From NCBI GenBank assembly GCA_947502495.1, contig CANNAC010000002.1, forward strand, positions 577,658 through 641,657: a stretch of 64,000 bases of DNA. The letters are read 5' to 3'. A program made the position numbers and the translations under genes. Each line of letters starts with the position of its first letter. The first letter of the stretch is position 1. The notes below the pieces were generated by a model. It did not search any database. It was not told the origin of the DNA and worked only from the letters and a program-made list of their open reading frames with translations. This stretch comes from an uncultured Flavobacteriaceae bacterium. GTDB taxonomy: Bacteria > Bacteroidota > Bacteroidia > Flavobacteriales > Flavobacteriaceae. Below are positions 9,878 to 19,444 of this stretch, in pieces.

Positions 9878-10339
9878 TTAAACAACCTCCACAACCTTAA
9901 ACTTCAAATCCCTAAACGCAACCGCATCTCCAACTCCTTTTCCAAACAGTAATTTTCCAATGGGTGTATTTGGTGAAATCGCATAAAACTTATCTTTATC
10001 CACCGATAATTCTCCTGCACTAATCGCTATATAGTAATTCGCTTTTGTGGTATACACCACGCTTCCTAAACCGATGGTTGAACTCGTTTTTTCGACACTT
10101 ATTTTAGAAAGAGCTTCTTTAACCTTTACTATTTCGGAAAGTTGATTTCCTGCTTTTTCGCGTTCCAATTGTAACATGGCACGACCGGTTTCATGCTTGT
10201 CGCCAGCACTACTTTTGGTTTCACTGGTTAAAGATTCTTGGATTTCGTTGATGGTTTTATGAACCGTTAATAGTCTGTTTTCTATAAACTGAAAACACGC
10301 ATCATATAGCTTATGCTTTATATTTGAAGTACTACTCAT
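9878..10339 (-). CDS. GreA/GreB-family transcription elongation factor-like protein
   Basis: 153 residues. The N-terminal half is a charged helical region consistent with the Gre coiled coil. The C-terminal half (from about SVVYTTKANYYIAIS) matches the Gre C-terminal domain that docks on RNA polymerase, including the closing PIGKLLFGKGVGD pattern. Gre factors stimulate transcript cleavage in backtracked polymerase. The coiled-coil tip is not the canonical acidic one that I can recognise, so it may be a paralogue with altered activity. Its start overlaps the mtgA end by 8 bases, indicating translational coupling. Confidence 0.7.
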   Translation of the reverse strand: MSSTSNIKHKLYDACFQFIENRLLTVHKTINEIQESLTSETKSSAGDKHETGRAMLQLEREKAGNQLSEIVKVKEALSKISVEKTSSTIGLGSVVYTTKANYYIAISAGELSVDKDKFYAISPNTPIGKLLFGKGVGDAVAFRDLKFKVVEVV

Positions 10340-11057
10340 TGCTTTTAAAATCTAAGGATCCAAAATAAACCATTTGTTTTACAATCCATCTTTTTCTAGA
10401 ACTTATGTAGCTTGTTGGCGGATTGGCTTTATACCTTCTCGGATTTGGCAAAATAGCTGCAATAGCGGCTGCTTCTTGTTGTGATAATTTGGAAGCCGAT
10501 TTTTTAAACCAATATTGCGAAGCGGCTTCTACGCCATAAATACCATTTCCCATTTCTATGCTATTTAAATACACTTCTAGAATGCGCTCTTTGCTCCAAA
10601 TTTTTTCGATTAAAAAGGTGAAATAGGTTTCTAATCCTTTGCGCAACCAACTGCGTTGTGGCCATAAAAACACATTTTTTGCGGTTTGTTGGCTAATGGT
10701 ACTTCCGCCTTTTATTCGCTTTCCTTTTTTGTTGTGTTCGTATGCTTTTTCGATTGCTTTTAAATCGAAACCATTATGATTTAAAAACTGCTGATCTTCA
10801 CTACAAAGCACCGCAACTTGTATGTTTTTTGAAATATGATCCATTGCCACCCAATCGTGTTTCCAAACGACATCTTTACCTTCTTGATATTGTTCTATAC
10901 TTCTAATAACCATTAATGGTGTTGCTGGAACAGGCACTTTTTTATACAAGAAAACCATGGCTACAGAAAGTACTACCAACCAAAAGATGCATTTTAAAAC
11001 AAATCGAAAAAGCCGTTGCAACAGATTTTCCCGTTGCTTCTTTTTTGGTGTAGCCAT
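10332..11057 (-). CDS. mtgA: Monofunctional biosynthetic peptidoglycan transglycosylase
   Basis: Polymerises lipid II into glycan strands at the inner membrane without a transpeptidase domain. The 241-residue protein has one N-terminal membrane anchor (about 18-38) and a GT51 domain. The catalytic glutamate is E87 in CSEDQQF. The second conserved block GGSTISQQ is at 117-124, followed by KERILEVYLNSIEMGNGIYG and the third block QEAAAIAAILPNPRRY. Length fits MtgA. It starts 1 base inside the stop of the upstream FAD oxidoreductase (TAATG), so the three genes form an operon. Confidence 0.93.
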   Translation of the reverse strand: MATPKKKQRENLLQRLFRFVLKCIFWLVVLSVAMVFLYKKVPVPATPLMVIRSIEQYQEGKDVVWKHDWVAMDHISKNIQVAVLCSEDQQFLNHNGFDLKAIEKAYEHNKKGKRIKGGSTISQQTAKNVFLWPQRSWLRKGLETYFTFLIEKIWSKERILEVYLNSIEMGNGIYGVEAASQYWFKKSASKLSQQEAAAIAAILPNPRRYKANPPTSYISSRKRWIVKQMVYFGSLDFKSNE

Positions 11058-12169
11058 TATACTAAATCTGCTAATTCTTTACCTACCAAACTACCAATTG
11101 CAATGCCCATTCCGCCAAGTCTTACGCCACAAAACACGTTTGTACTTAGTTGTTTTACTATTGCTTTTTTCTGAGCACCAACGCCCATAATACCACTCCA
11201 TCGATGGTCTATTTCAAAAGGGGTTTCTGGTAAAATAATGGTTTTTAAAAGCTCCTCTAGTTTATTTTGAATGATTGCTGTTTGGTTTAATTCGGTGGTT
11301 TCTTCGGTTTTAAAATCTAGATTTCTTCCGCCACCAAATAAAATTCTATCGTCAATATTTCTAAAATAGTAATAGCCTTTATCTAAATGAAAGGTGCCCT
11401 TTATATGTAGGTTTTTTATTGGTTTGGTGATTAAAACTTGTGCTCTTGCTGGTTTTACTTCTGCAATATCTAATTGCGAAGCAAAGCCATTGGTTGCTAT
11501 TAATAATTTGGAAGAAGAAAAGCAAAACGAATTGGTTTCTATGTTTACAGCGTTAGCATCTTCTGAAAAACGGGTAACCGATACATTATTTAAAATTTTA
11601 ATGCCTTTGACAAGCACTTTTTGAAGCAATGCATCCATCATTTTACCTGTATCAATCTGCCCTTCAAATTGGTTGAAAATATAATTTTCTTGTATGTTTT
11701 TAAAACGGAAGCTATTGTCTTTTAAACTAAAAACATCTGCGTTAAAAATAGGTTTTAGCAGTTTGTTTATTTCTTCTTTTTTAGAAAGACATTCTTGAAA
11801 CAAGCTAGTATCTTGTTTCGTGAATAACTCATAACCTCCTAACTGTTGGTAGTTCATTGTTTTGTCTCCTAAAGTGTTTCTTAGCAGCTGTAAGCCATTT
11901 ACACGTTTTTTTACAAGCGCTATAACTTCTTGTTCTGTATGTGTGTTTAAATCGTATAGAATTTCGCTTAGGCTACCAAAACAGGAAAAGCCTGCATTTT
12001 TGGTACTTGCACCTTGAGGCAAGATTCCTTTTTCTAGAATTAGAATTTTTGCTTTTGGGAATTTCTCTTTTAGGTGCAACGCGCAATTCAGTCCAACAAT
12101 ACCACTACCAACAATGGTGTAGTCTATGTTGGAGAGCCATGTTTTTATTTCCCAATACGATACGTTCAT
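11057..12169 (-). CDS. FAD-dependent oxidoreductase (DAO family)
   Basis: A 370-residue flavoprotein with the dinucleotide-binding loop GSGIVG at 21-26 and the acidic strand end LILEKG. Mid-protein ARAQVLITKPI and the closing GVRLGGMGIAIGSLVGKELADL are typical of the D-amino-acid oxidase/glycine oxidase fold, with the last motif contacting FAD. The substrate is probably an amine or amino acid, but the residues visible do not settle it. It is the first gene of the minus-strand operon with mtgA and the Gre-like factor; a functional link to the cell wall is not evident. Confidence 0.8.
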   Translation of the reverse strand: MNVSYWEIKTWLSNIDYTIVGSGIVGLNCALHLKEKFPKAKILILEKGILPQGASTKNAGFSCFGSLSEILYDLNTHTEQEVIALVKKRVNGLQLLRNTLGDKTMNYQQLGGYELFTKQDTSLFQECLSKKEEINKLLKPIFNADVFSLKDNSFRFKNIQENYIFNQFEGQIDTGKMMDALLQKVLVKGIKILNNVSVTRFSEDANAVNIETNSFCFSSSKLLIATNGFASQLDIAEVKPARAQVLITKPIKNLHIKGTFHLDKGYYYFRNIDDRILFGGGRNLDFKTEETTELNQTAIIQNKLEELLKTIILPETPFEIDHRWSGIMGVGAQKKAIVKQLSTNVFCGVRLGGMGIAIGSLVGKELADLV

Positions 12170-12210
12170 GATGCTAATTTAGGATTTTAATTGGAAATTC
12201 TAATCTGTGT

Positions 12211-12298
12211 TAAGGATTGAGCAATTGTTGGAGCTCCTCGCAGAGAGCGACTTGTGAAAGCCTGACTTTTGCTTTCTTAAAAAAGCAAAAGTAACACC
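12211..12298. repeat. Degenerate dispersed intergenic repeat, copy 1
   Basis: The segment shares an ordered set of blocks with 27749-27848: AAGGATTG at the start, GTGA in the middle, AAAGCCTGAC, then a small hairpin and TAACRCC at the end. Here the hairpin arms are TTTTGCTTT and AAAGCAAAA (partly). It lies between the FAD-oxidoreductase start and the protease terminator and has no ORF. Confidence 0.5.
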
Positions 12299-12337
12299 AT
12301 AAAACTGGACTAACAAAGCTATGGTTTATAAATAAAA

Positions 12338-12363
12338 AAGCTCCGAAATTGCTTTCGGAGCTT
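12338..12363 (-). terminator. Rho-independent terminator of the reprolysin-like protease gene
   Basis: The perfect stem AAGCTCCGAAA / TTTCGGAGCTT has a 4-base loop, with a T run when read on the minus strand, 20 bases after the stop. The 20-base core CTCCGAAATTGCTTTCGGAG is identical in the terminator at 15991-16023. Confidence 0.85.
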
Positions 12364-12382
12364 GAATAAAAAGCAAAATATA

Positions 12383-15355
12383 TTATTTAATGATTATTTT
12401 CTTAGTGGTCTTACTTCCGTTACTTTCTATATTTAATAAATAGATTCCCGAAGATAAATCGTTAACATTTAGTGTTCTTATTGCGGTTTTGCTGTTATTA
12501 AACTGGTTATAAACGCGTCTTCCTCTAATGTCAAATATCGAAATATTAAGATCATCTGTATTGTTTGATTTAATATGAAGTGTTCCTTCTGTTGGGTTAG
12601 GATAGATAAGGAATGTATTTGCATTAAAATCATCTACGCTTAATTCGGTTAAAACATTTACGGTGTAATCTTCTATTTGTCCCCAAAAACCAGTTTCGCA
12701 TGGTCCAAAATCGTTATTAACATTATCTGTATTTTTCATACCTACTCGCATTCTAGTAGCTCCTAAAACCGCATCTGTAGGTACCGTAATGGATAATCCA
12801 GATCCCGAAGTAGGTTGATCCACAACATTATTTGCTGTTCCTAAATCATATTCCTCTCCTGGGTCATTAAAACTACAATTCTGGTTCCAATCAATCCAAA
12901 CTTTATTCACATAGAAATAAGCACCATTAGAATTCACATGTACCGTAATCTCGTGAGACGAATTTCTTTGGATATCTGTAGAAATAGAAGTGAAATCTTG
13001 ATACGGATCGTCTGCACTTGCTGCTGTAGTAACATTATTAATTGTATTAAATACTACTCTAGTAATCCTGTCAGCATCCGTATTAGTAGCAGCAGACGCA
13101 CAAACGCCATCGGACACTGTTAACATTGCTGTCGCTGTTTTAACTACAGATGGAGCAGTTGCTGTAACGGTTATTGTGTAATCTCCAGGTGTTTCGCCAA
13201 CAAGACCAGTTACATCCATTGTAAATGTACCATCTGCATTTAAAGATGTAGGTGTGAAAGTGATAGTTGCTCCTGGTAATGCTGGTGTTACGGAAGCTGA
13301 GAATGTGGTGTTTTCTGAAAACCCGTTAGAAGTAACATAGTTGAAATTGTAACTTACGGCATCTATATTACAAACCGATTGTCCGCCAGTGGTATTACTT
13401 ATACTAAAATCGGAATCATTAGAAAGGGAGAAAACATCTGTAATCGCATAAAAAATATTATCTGCAGCTTCTACTAAAATTCTTGAATTATTATTTGCGG
13501 TAATATTTGGAACCGTTATAGATGCAGCTCCAGTATTTGCTACTCCGGATGCTAATGTGGTATTAAAGTTTGTACCACCATCTGAAGAGAATAATATATT
13601 TACGGTTTGGCAATTAATGGTTGCATTGTCTGAGTCACCAACCACCCAGTTTACAGTTTGTGTGCTACCAGGAGCCCAAGTTGGAGGTGTAGCAACTGTA
13701 AACGGCGCTACGTTTTCTACAGTTACAGTCATTTCATCTGACTTTGTGTTTCCTGCCACAGCAGCATTATCTCTCACGGTAAATAAGAATCCCATGGTTC
13801 TAGCAACAGATGGAACGACTTCCCAAGTGGAAGCTAAAGAGCCAGATAATACGGTGTTAAATTCTGGAAAATATCTAACAGGTACGACTTTTGGATCTAG
13901 AGATCTAAAGGTTGGTCCGCCAGTATTATTTGATTGTGGAGGCATTGGTGCTGCAGCAGTATCATTTTGTTCCCAAGAATAGGTTAATGTATCGCCGTCT
14001 CCATCTGTTCCAACTCCAGTAAGTTTAAATGCAGTAGAAGGAGGAATAGCATAATCTGTTCCAGCAGCAGCTGTTGGAGCAGTATTTCCAGTTGAAGTTA
14101 CAGTACCACAAGTACTACCCGATCCAGCAGAAATGTTAATCCACATTTCTTTAATGTTTTCACCGTGAAAATAATCATCACTATTACTTTGTACATTTGG
14201 CGCGCAAATACCTGCATATCCCATAATAGACGAAGCACTTCCTGGTTCTACAGAAACAGAACTTCTATTACAACTATTATTTTGTGTATGGTTTCCACCA
14301 AACTGGTGTCCCATTTCATGTGCTACATAATCAATATCAAAAGCATCACCTACAGGTGCTCCAGAACCCGTTACACCTCCTGCTTTACTTCCGGTACAAG
14401 GAGAGTTTAAATACGCAACTCCACCGCCTCCAGTACTAAAAACATGTCCGATATCATAATTTGCAGAACCAATATTAGTATCGCATTCTGTTTGGTTTTC
14501 CCCTAACATAGCACCACCACTATTATTGGTATAATTATCGGAATTCACATCTGGTCCTAAGTTTATAATACTTGTATTATCGACCATTACCATGGTTAGT
14601 CCTAAGTCACGAACATACACACCATTTACACGATTCATTGTAGTAGTCATAGCAGCCATAACGCCTCCAAGGGTTCCGCCATGATATTGCGCATACTCTA
14701 CAGTACATGCTAAGGCTAATCTATAGGTTCTTAATTGTCCGTCGTCTGCATTTCTAAGCGCCATATATTCTTCATTAGAAATACCGCTTTTTTCCATTAC
14801 AGATTCTGATTCGCAAATAAATGCATCCGAGTTTATATCTCCTTCCGAATTAATAAATGCGATATATGTTTTTAAATCTTTCGAATATGGTTCTATAAAA
14901 ATGGTTTTCTTTTCCGATAAAATCATACCACTTAAACCTTTTTGCGGCGTAATTGTTAAACGAAGTTGTGCTGCAGGGTTTTCTACACCCACACCAACAT
15001 AAGTCTTAATTTCAGGAAATTTAGCCGCTAAAACTGGATCCATAATGGATACTTCACTAATTCTGAAAGACTCAAAATCACCAGTAGCATTTGGAAAGGC
15101 AACAACAACATTGGATGTTTTATCGTATGATTCTTTCTTTGGAGAATGCTTTAAAGCATTCGATAGTTCTTGTACATTGACCTGAAACAAAGTAGATTTT
15201 TGAGGGATTTCTTTATAAAACTGAACCTCGTTGACATTCATTTTTGCCGCACTTGCTGGAGACCAAAAGGAAGATTTTTTTTGTGCAAACGCACCTTTTG
15301 AAAACATTAGCACTGTAAAAAGCAAGCAAACATTTCTCAAGTATTTTTTTCTCAT
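12383..15355 (-). CDS. Secreted reprolysin-like zinc metallopeptidase with GEVED and T9SS domains
   Basis: A 990-residue exported protease. Signal peptide to about residue 24 (AFAQ), a propeptide-like region of about 200 residues, then the catalytic domain. It holds the metzincin zinc site HEMGHQFGGNH (H346, E347, H350, H356), followed by a SIMGYA Met-turn. Downstream are Ig/cadherin-like modules, a GEVED domain near residues 790-900 (WIDWNQNCSFNDPGEEY, then IEDYTVNV) and a type A T9SS sorting domain (IYPNPTEG to the end). It is likely exported through the T9SS and then fixed to or released from the surface. It is monocistronic with its own promoter and terminator. Confidence 0.92.
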   Translation of the reverse strand: MRKKYLRNVCLLFTVLMFSKGAFAQKKSSFWSPASAAKMNVNEVQFYKEIPQKSTLFQVNVQELSNALKHSPKKESYDKTSNVVVAFPNATGDFESFRISEVSIMDPVLAAKFPEIKTYVGVGVENPAAQLRLTITPQKGLSGMILSEKKTIFIEPYSKDLKTYIAFINSEGDINSDAFICESESVMEKSGISNEEYMALRNADDGQLRTYRLALACTVEYAQYHGGTLGGVMAAMTTTMNRVNGVYVRDLGLTMVMVDNTSIINLGPDVNSDNYTNNSGGAMLGENQTECDTNIGSANYDIGHVFSTGGGGVAYLNSPCTGSKAGGVTGSGAPVGDAFDIDYVAHEMGHQFGGNHTQNNSCNRSSVSVEPGSASSIMGYAGICAPNVQSNSDDYFHGENIKEMWINISAGSGSTCGTVTSTGNTAPTAAAGTDYAIPPSTAFKLTGVGTDGDGDTLTYSWEQNDTAAAPMPPQSNNTGGPTFRSLDPKVVPVRYFPEFNTVLSGSLASTWEVVPSVARTMGFLFTVRDNAAVAGNTKSDEMTVTVENVAPFTVATPPTWAPGSTQTVNWVVGDSDNATINCQTVNILFSSDGGTNFNTTLASGVANTGAASITVPNITANNNSRILVEAADNIFYAITDVFSLSNDSDFSISNTTGGQSVCNIDAVSYNFNYVTSNGFSENTTFSASVTPALPGATITFTPTSLNADGTFTMDVTGLVGETPGDYTITVTATAPSVVKTATAMLTVSDGVCASAATNTDADRITRVVFNTINNVTTAASADDPYQDFTSISTDIQRNSSHEITVHVNSNGAYFYVNKVWIDWNQNCSFNDPGEEYDLGTANNVVDQPTSGSGLSITVPTDAVLGATRMRVGMKNTDNVNNDFGPCETGFWGQIEDYTVNVLTELSVDDFNANTFLIYPNPTEGTLHIKSNNTDDLNISIFDIRGRRVYNQFNNSKTAIRTLNVNDLSSGIYLLNIESNGSKTTKKIIIK

Positions 15356-15380
15356 AATAAAAAGTCATATTTTAATCCTC

Positions 15381-15411
15381 TAAAGTTAGTCTGATATTTC
15401 TAAAACACAAA
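15381..15411 (-). promoter_or_regulatory. Candidate promoter of the reprolysin-like protease gene
   Basis: On the minus strand, TTTG (plus 15408-15411) and TAACTTTA (plus 15381-15388) are separated by 19 bases. This fits the Bacteroidota arrangement TTTG-N19-TAnnTTTG with one mismatch. It ends 25 bases before the start codon. Confidence 0.4.
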
Positions 15412-15448
15412 AATTTTAGAGTTAATTCGTAAAATACCTTACCGAACA

Positions 15449-15985
15449 ATGACAAAATTGTATTTATTTAACATATTATTCTTTATTCTATTACTCACGA
15501 CATCTTGTAAAAGTAGTAAAGAAGGTAACTTACAAACTAATTTAAAAACAATGGATTCTAATTGTCCGGATGATGGTATTTGTTCTTTGGAAGTGATTAA
15601 AAGCAAATCATTAGAGATAAAACAAGATGCTATTAGTGCATTATATCCAGTTTTAACGGAAGGAAACTCAAATGTTTTAAAGTTTAGCTATAAAAGAAAT
15701 GAAATTGCAAATACACAAGATGGACAGTATAGCGAAGTCATTTATGCCGAATTACCTGAAAACATAAAAGACATCGAACTTAATGATGCTAATTTAAGTA
15801 CGGTAAAATTATTATTTGCTAGACTTTGTTTCTGTAGAGGGCAAACCGGTTATTATAATGTATCCAAAGGGAAATTAGAAATTCAGAAAAAGGAAGATGG
15901 CACTTTTAATTTTAAGCTTCAATTTAAAATAGATGAAGTACCACAAATTATTACTTTAATAGATACATCCTTTAGCCTAAACTAA
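15449..15985 (+). CDS. Lipoprotein of unknown function
   Basis: A 178-residue protein with a clear lipoprotein signal (TTSCKSS, cysteine about C20). The mature part is mixed alpha/beta and carries several cysteines (C39, C46, and the pair in RLCFCRGQ) that could form disulphides. The middle FSYKRNEIANTQDG looks like a beta-sheet protein. I do not recognise a family. It is transcribed alone and ends in a strong terminator shared in sequence with that of the protease gene on the other side. Confidence 0.7.
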   Translation: MTKLYLFNILFFILLLTTSCKSSKEGNLQTNLKTMDSNCPDDGICSLEVIKSKSLEIKQDAISALYPVLTEGNSNVLKFSYKRNEIANTQDGQYSEVIYAELPENIKDIELNDANLSTVKLLFARLCFCRGQTGYYNVSKGKLEIQKKEDGTFNFKLQFKIDEVPQIITLIDTSFSLN

Positions 15986-15990
15986 GGTAT

Positions 15991-16023
15991 AAAAAAACTC
16001 CGAAATTGCTTTCGGAGTTTTTT
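15991..16023. terminator. Bidirectional terminator
   Basis: AAAAAAACTCCGAAA, a TTGC loop and TTTCGGAGTTTTTT give A and T tracts on both sides. It can serve the lipoprotein gene (plus) and accC (minus). The core is identical to that of the terminator at 12338-12363. Confidence 0.85.
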
Positions 16024-16093
16024 GTTTCCCATCTTTAAGGGAATGTACTATATTTTAAAACTTCTAGTCTAATATCTAGAAATAGACTTTTAA

Positions 16094-17449
16094 TTAGTCT
16101 TCTTCTTCTTGTGGTTTCATTACAAAATCTTCCATAAATTTAGTCGTATAATTTCCTGCTAAATAATCTGGATGATCCATTAATTGTCTATGAAAAGGAA
16201 TGGTTGTTTTTATTCCTTCGATAACGAACTCGTCTAAAGCACGTTTCATTTTATTAATAGCTTCTTCTCTAGTTTGCGCGGTTGTAATTAACTTAGCAAT
16301 CATAGAATCGTAGTTTGGCGGAATGCTATACCCTGCATACACGTGCGTATCTAAACGAACTCCGTGTCCGCCTGGCGCATGTAATGTTGTTATTTTTCCT
16401 GGCGAAGGTCTAAAGTTATTATAAGGATCTTCGGCATTAATACGACATTCTATAGAGTGTAACTGTGGTAAATAGTTTTTACCAGAGATTGGCACTCCTG
16501 CAGCTACTAAAATTTGTTCCCGTATCAGGTCAAAATCAATTACTTGTTCTGTAATTGGATGCTCTACTTGTATACGCGTATTCATTTCCATGAAGTAGAA
16601 ATTTCTATGTTTATCTACTAGAAATTCTACGGTTCCTGCACCTTCGTATTTAATGTATTCGGATGCTTTAACTGCAGCTTCACCCATTTTTTTACGTAAG
16701 GCTTTGGTCATAAAAGGAGAAGGTACTTCTTCTGTTAATTTTTGATGACGACGTTGAATAGAGCAGTCTCTTTCGGATAAGTGACAAGCACGACCAGTAG
16801 AGTCTCCTACAATTTGAATTTCGATATGGCGAGGCTCTTCAATAAGCTTTTCCATATACATATCATCATTACCAAATGCTGCTTTAGATTCTTGTCTTGC
16901 AGAATCCCAAGCTTCTTTAAGGTCTTCTGCTTTCCAAACGGCGCGCATTCCTTTTCCACCACCACCAGCGGATGCTTTAAGCATTACTGGATATCCTGTT
17001 TCTAAGGCTGTTTTTTCGCAATCTGCAAAATCTTCTATTACACCTTCACTTCCTGGTACACATGGTACTCCTGCTTCTATCATGGTTGCTTTGGCATTCG
17101 CCTTATCTCCCATTCTATTAATCATTTCTTCGGAAGCACCAATAAATTTTATATTATGCTCTTCACAAATTTTAGAAAATTTAGCATTTTCTGATAAGAA
17201 TCCATATCCTGGATGTATTGCATCTGCATTGGTAATTTCTGCTGCAGCAATAACATTAGACATTTTTAAGTAGGATTCGCTACTTGCAGCTGGCCCAATA
17301 CATACGGCTTCGTCTGCAAATTTAACGTGAAGGCTATCTGCATCTGCTGTAGAATATACAGCAACTGTTTTAATGCCCATTTCTTTACAGGTTCTAATTA
17401 CACGTAATGCAATTTCCCCTCTATTGGCAATTAATATTTTTTTGAACAT
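16094..17449 (-). CDS. accC: Acetyl-CoA carboxylase, biotin carboxylase subunit
   Basis: ATP-dependent carboxylation of the biotin on AccB, the first half-reaction of malonyl-CoA formation. The 451-residue protein starts with the biotin-carboxylase N-domain ([20 protein letters not shown]). It has the ATP-grasp glycine loop GGGGKGMR, the catalytic stretch [15 protein letters not shown], and the closing C-domain ([16 protein letters not shown]). It lies 91 bases downstream of accB on the same strand, with fabH before it, giving a fatty-acid initiation cluster. Confidence 0.97.
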   Translation of the reverse strand: MFKKILIANRGEIALRVIRTCKEMGIKTVAVYSTADADSLHVKFADEAVCIGPAASSESYLKMSNVIAAAEITNADAIHPGYGFLSENAKFSKICEEHNIKFIGASEEMINRMGDKANAKATMIEAGVPCVPGSEGVIEDFADCEKTALETGYPVMLKASAGGGGKGMRAVWKAEDLKEAWDSARQESKAAFGNDDMYMEKLIEEPRHIEIQIVGDSTGRACHLSERDCSIQRRHQKLTEEVPSPFMTKALRKKMGEAAVKASEYIKYEGAGTVEFLVDKHRNFYFMEMNTRIQVEHPITEQVIDFDLIREQILVAAGVPISGKNYLPQLHSIECRINAEDPYNNFRPSPGKITTLHAPGGHGVRLDTHVYAGYSIPPNYDSMIAKLITTAQTREEAINKMKRALDEFVIEGIKTTIPFHRQLMDHPDYLAGNYTTKFMEDFVMKPQEEED

Positions 17450-17540
17450 AATTCTATTGCGTTTATAAGTTTATACGTCTATTCGTCTATCGTTCTAGTT
17501 AAAAAACTAGAATTTTAAATTTTAAACTTTAAACTTTAGA

Positions 17541-18023
17541 TTATGATGGATCTACTAAAAATAATGGTTGATCAAACTCTACTGGAGATGAATCATCTAC
17601 TAAAACTTTCACGATTTTACCAGATACTTCGGATTCGATTTCGTTAAAAAGTTTCATTGCTTCAATGATACATAAAACATCACCTTCATTAATAGTTTGA
17701 CCTACTTCAACAAAAACAGGTTTGTCTGGAGAAGGTTTTCTATATAAAGTTCCAATGATTGGAGACTTGATTGTAATATATTTTGAATTATCATCTTCTG
17801 CAGGTGCAGCTTTTGCAGGTGCAGCATCTACAACTATTGGTGCAGCAACTGGTGCTTGTGCCATAGCGCCCATTGGTATTTGTTGTACAAATGTTTGCGT
17901 TTCTGCTTTCTCGTCTCCACCAGTTTTTATGGTGATTTTAATATCGTCTGTTTCTAATTTAACCTCACTTGCACCAGATTTGGCTACAAATTTAATTAGG
18001 TTTTGAATGTCTTTTATATCCAT
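17541..18023 (-). CDS. accB: Acetyl-CoA carboxylase, biotin carboxyl carrier protein
   Basis: Carries the biotin that shuttles CO2 between AccC and the carboxyltransferase. An Ala/Pro-rich linker joins the N-terminal helix to the biotinyl domain, whose acceptor lysine is in EAMKLFNEI (K124 from the start used here). A TTG three codons earlier (at 18032) would give three extra residues. The ATG at 18023, giving MDIKDIQ, is preferred because AccB proteins usually begin this way. The start is 34 bases after the fabH stop. Confidence 0.95.
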   Translation of the reverse strand: MDIKDIQNLIKFVAKSGASEVKLETDDIKITIKTGGDEKAETQTFVQQIPMGAMAQAPVAAPIVVDAAPAKAAPAEDDNSKYITIKSPIIGTLYRKPSPDKPVFVEVGQTINEGDVLCIIEAMKLFNEIESEVSGKIVKVLVDDSSPVEFDQPLFLVDPS

Positions 18024-18057
18024 AATATTCAAGTTTTAATTATGTTTGTTAGTTAGT

Positions 18058-19053
18058 TTAAGAATTATAGGCCCATTTTATATAAATAGCGCCCCAAGTA
18101 AATCCACCTCCAAAAGCAGCAAGTATAACCTTGTCTCCTTTTTTAAGTTTAGATTCGTAATCGTTTAATAATAAAGGTATTGTTGCAGAAGTGGTGTTTC
18201 CATATTTTTCAATATTCATCATCACTTTGCTAGGATCTAAATCCATTCTGTTTGCAGTGGCATCAATAATTCTTTTATTTGCTTGATGCGCTCCTAACCA
18301 ATCGATATCATCGTTAGTAAGCTTGTTTCTTTCTAAGACTTTTACACAGGCATCTGCCATATTAGAAACTGCCCATTTAAACACTGTTTTCCCATCTTGG
18401 AAAACAAAGTGTTTTTTTGCTTTAACTGTTTCTAAGGTTGCTGGTTCTATAGATCCTCCTGCTGGAACTTGAAGAAATTCCCTTCCGGTTCCGTCGCTTC
18501 TTAAGTACTCATCTTGAACACCTAATTTTTCTGTATTAGGTTCAAAAAGTACCGCTCCGGCTCCATCACCAAAAATAATGCAGGTTGCTCTGTCTGTATA
18601 ATCTATCATAGAAGAGTTCATGTCTGCTCCTATTACTAGAATTTTTTTGTATTTCCCACATTCTATAAAACTAGAAGCGGTAGAAACAGCATATAAGAAA
18701 CCAGAACATGCTGCATCTAAATCATAAGCAAAAGCATTTGTTGCTCCAATTTGGGAAGCTACAAATACTGCTGTTGCAGATGCTTGCATATCTCTTGTAG
18801 CTGTTGCTACAATAACTAGTTCTATTTCTTTTGGATCTAGATTTGATTTTTTTATCAAATCTTTGGCTGCTTCGGTTGCTAAGAAAGAGGTTCCTTTGCC
18901 TTTTTCTTTTAATATTCTACGTTCCTTGATTCCTGTTCTAGAAGTTATCCATTCATCATTTGTATCGACCAAAGTTTCTAATATTTGGTTTGTCAATACA
19001 TATTCTGGAACATATTTACCTACAGCTGTTATCGCTGCTGAGATTTTGCTCAT
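18058..19053 (-). CDS. fabH: 3-oxoacyl-ACP synthase III
   Basis: Condenses acetyl- or branched acyl-CoA with malonyl-ACP to start fatty-acid synthesis. The 331-residue protein has the catalytic triad C116 (AACSGF), H256 (GAHQAN) and N286 (KYGNTTSA), and the GGGFTWGA end typical of FabH. In Bacteroidota this enzyme feeds branched-chain iso fatty acids. It stands upstream of accB-accC and downstream of rpmF with a terminator between, so it probably has its own promoter plus read-through. Confidence 0.96.
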   Translation of the reverse strand: MSKISAAITAVGKYVPEYVLTNQILETLVDTNDEWITSRTGIKERRILKEKGKGTSFLATEAAKDLIKKSNLDPKEIELVIVATATRDMQASATAVFVASQIGATNAFAYDLDAACSGFLYAVSTASSFIECGKYKKILVIGADMNSSMIDYTDRATCIIFGDGAGAVLFEPNTEKLGVQDEYLRSDGTGREFLQVPAGGSIEPATLETVKAKKHFVFQDGKTVFKWAVSNMADACVKVLERNKLTNDDIDWLGAHQANKRIIDATANRMDLDPSKVMMNIEKYGNTTSATIPLLLNDYESKLKKGDKVILAAFGGGFTWGAIYIKWAYNS

Positions 19054-19091
19054 AATTTTGGTGTTAATTTGACCTAAAATCGTTGAAAATT

Positions 19092-19136
19092 AGCTGAAAC
19101 GAATACCTATTTAATAAAATGGATAGGTTTCGGCTT
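19092..19136. promoter_or_regulatory. Inverted repeat in the fabH leader
   Basis: The arms AGC..CGAA.ACCTAT and ATAGGT.TTCG.GCT pair in three blocks around a 12-base A/T loop (TTAATAAAATGG). It lies 39-83 bases upstream of the fabH start. It could be an operator or an RNA hairpin; no regulator is identified. Confidence 0.4.
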
Positions 19137-19188
19137 AATCTGATGCAAATTAAGTTGTTTTTAACGTAAAGAAAAATATATCACAAAA

Positions 19189-19212
19189 AAAACGCTCACA
19201 GTGGAGCGTTTT
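19189..19212 (-). terminator. Terminator or attenuator after rpmF
   Basis: Stem AAAACGCTC / GAGCGTTTT with a 6-base loop and a T run on the minus strand, 21 bases past the rpmF stop and before fabH. Confidence 0.75.
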
Positions 19213-19232
19213 ATTGTATGCATGCATAGTAC

Positions 19233-19436
19233 CTATGCTAAATTTTCTTCTACTTGCGAGTTGTCGATTAAAACTTGTCCTCTGTGGTATAATTTTCCTT
19301 CAAACCAATGTGCTCTATGGTATAAGTGAGCTTCACCAGTTGTTGGGCATGTAGCAACTTGTGGCGCAACTGCTTTATAATGTGTTCTTCTTTTATCTCT
19401 TCTTGTTTTTGAGATTTTTCTTTTAGGATGTGCCAT
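19233..19436 (-). CDS. rpmF: 50S ribosomal protein L32
   Basis: A 67-residue basic protein beginning [20 protein letters not shown], the L32 signature. Only one cysteine (in ATCPTTGE) is present, so the zinc-ribbon form with four cysteines is not used. The [18 protein letters not shown] segment matches Bacteroidota L32. It follows the YceD-like gene by 8 bases, the arrangement seen across bacteria (yceD-rpmF, then fatty-acid genes). Confidence 0.96.
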   Translation of the reverse strand: MAHPKRKISKTRRDKRRTHYKAVAPQVATCPTTGEAHLYHRAHWFEGKLYHRGQVLIDNSQVEENLA

Positions 19437-19444
19437 TTTTTATA

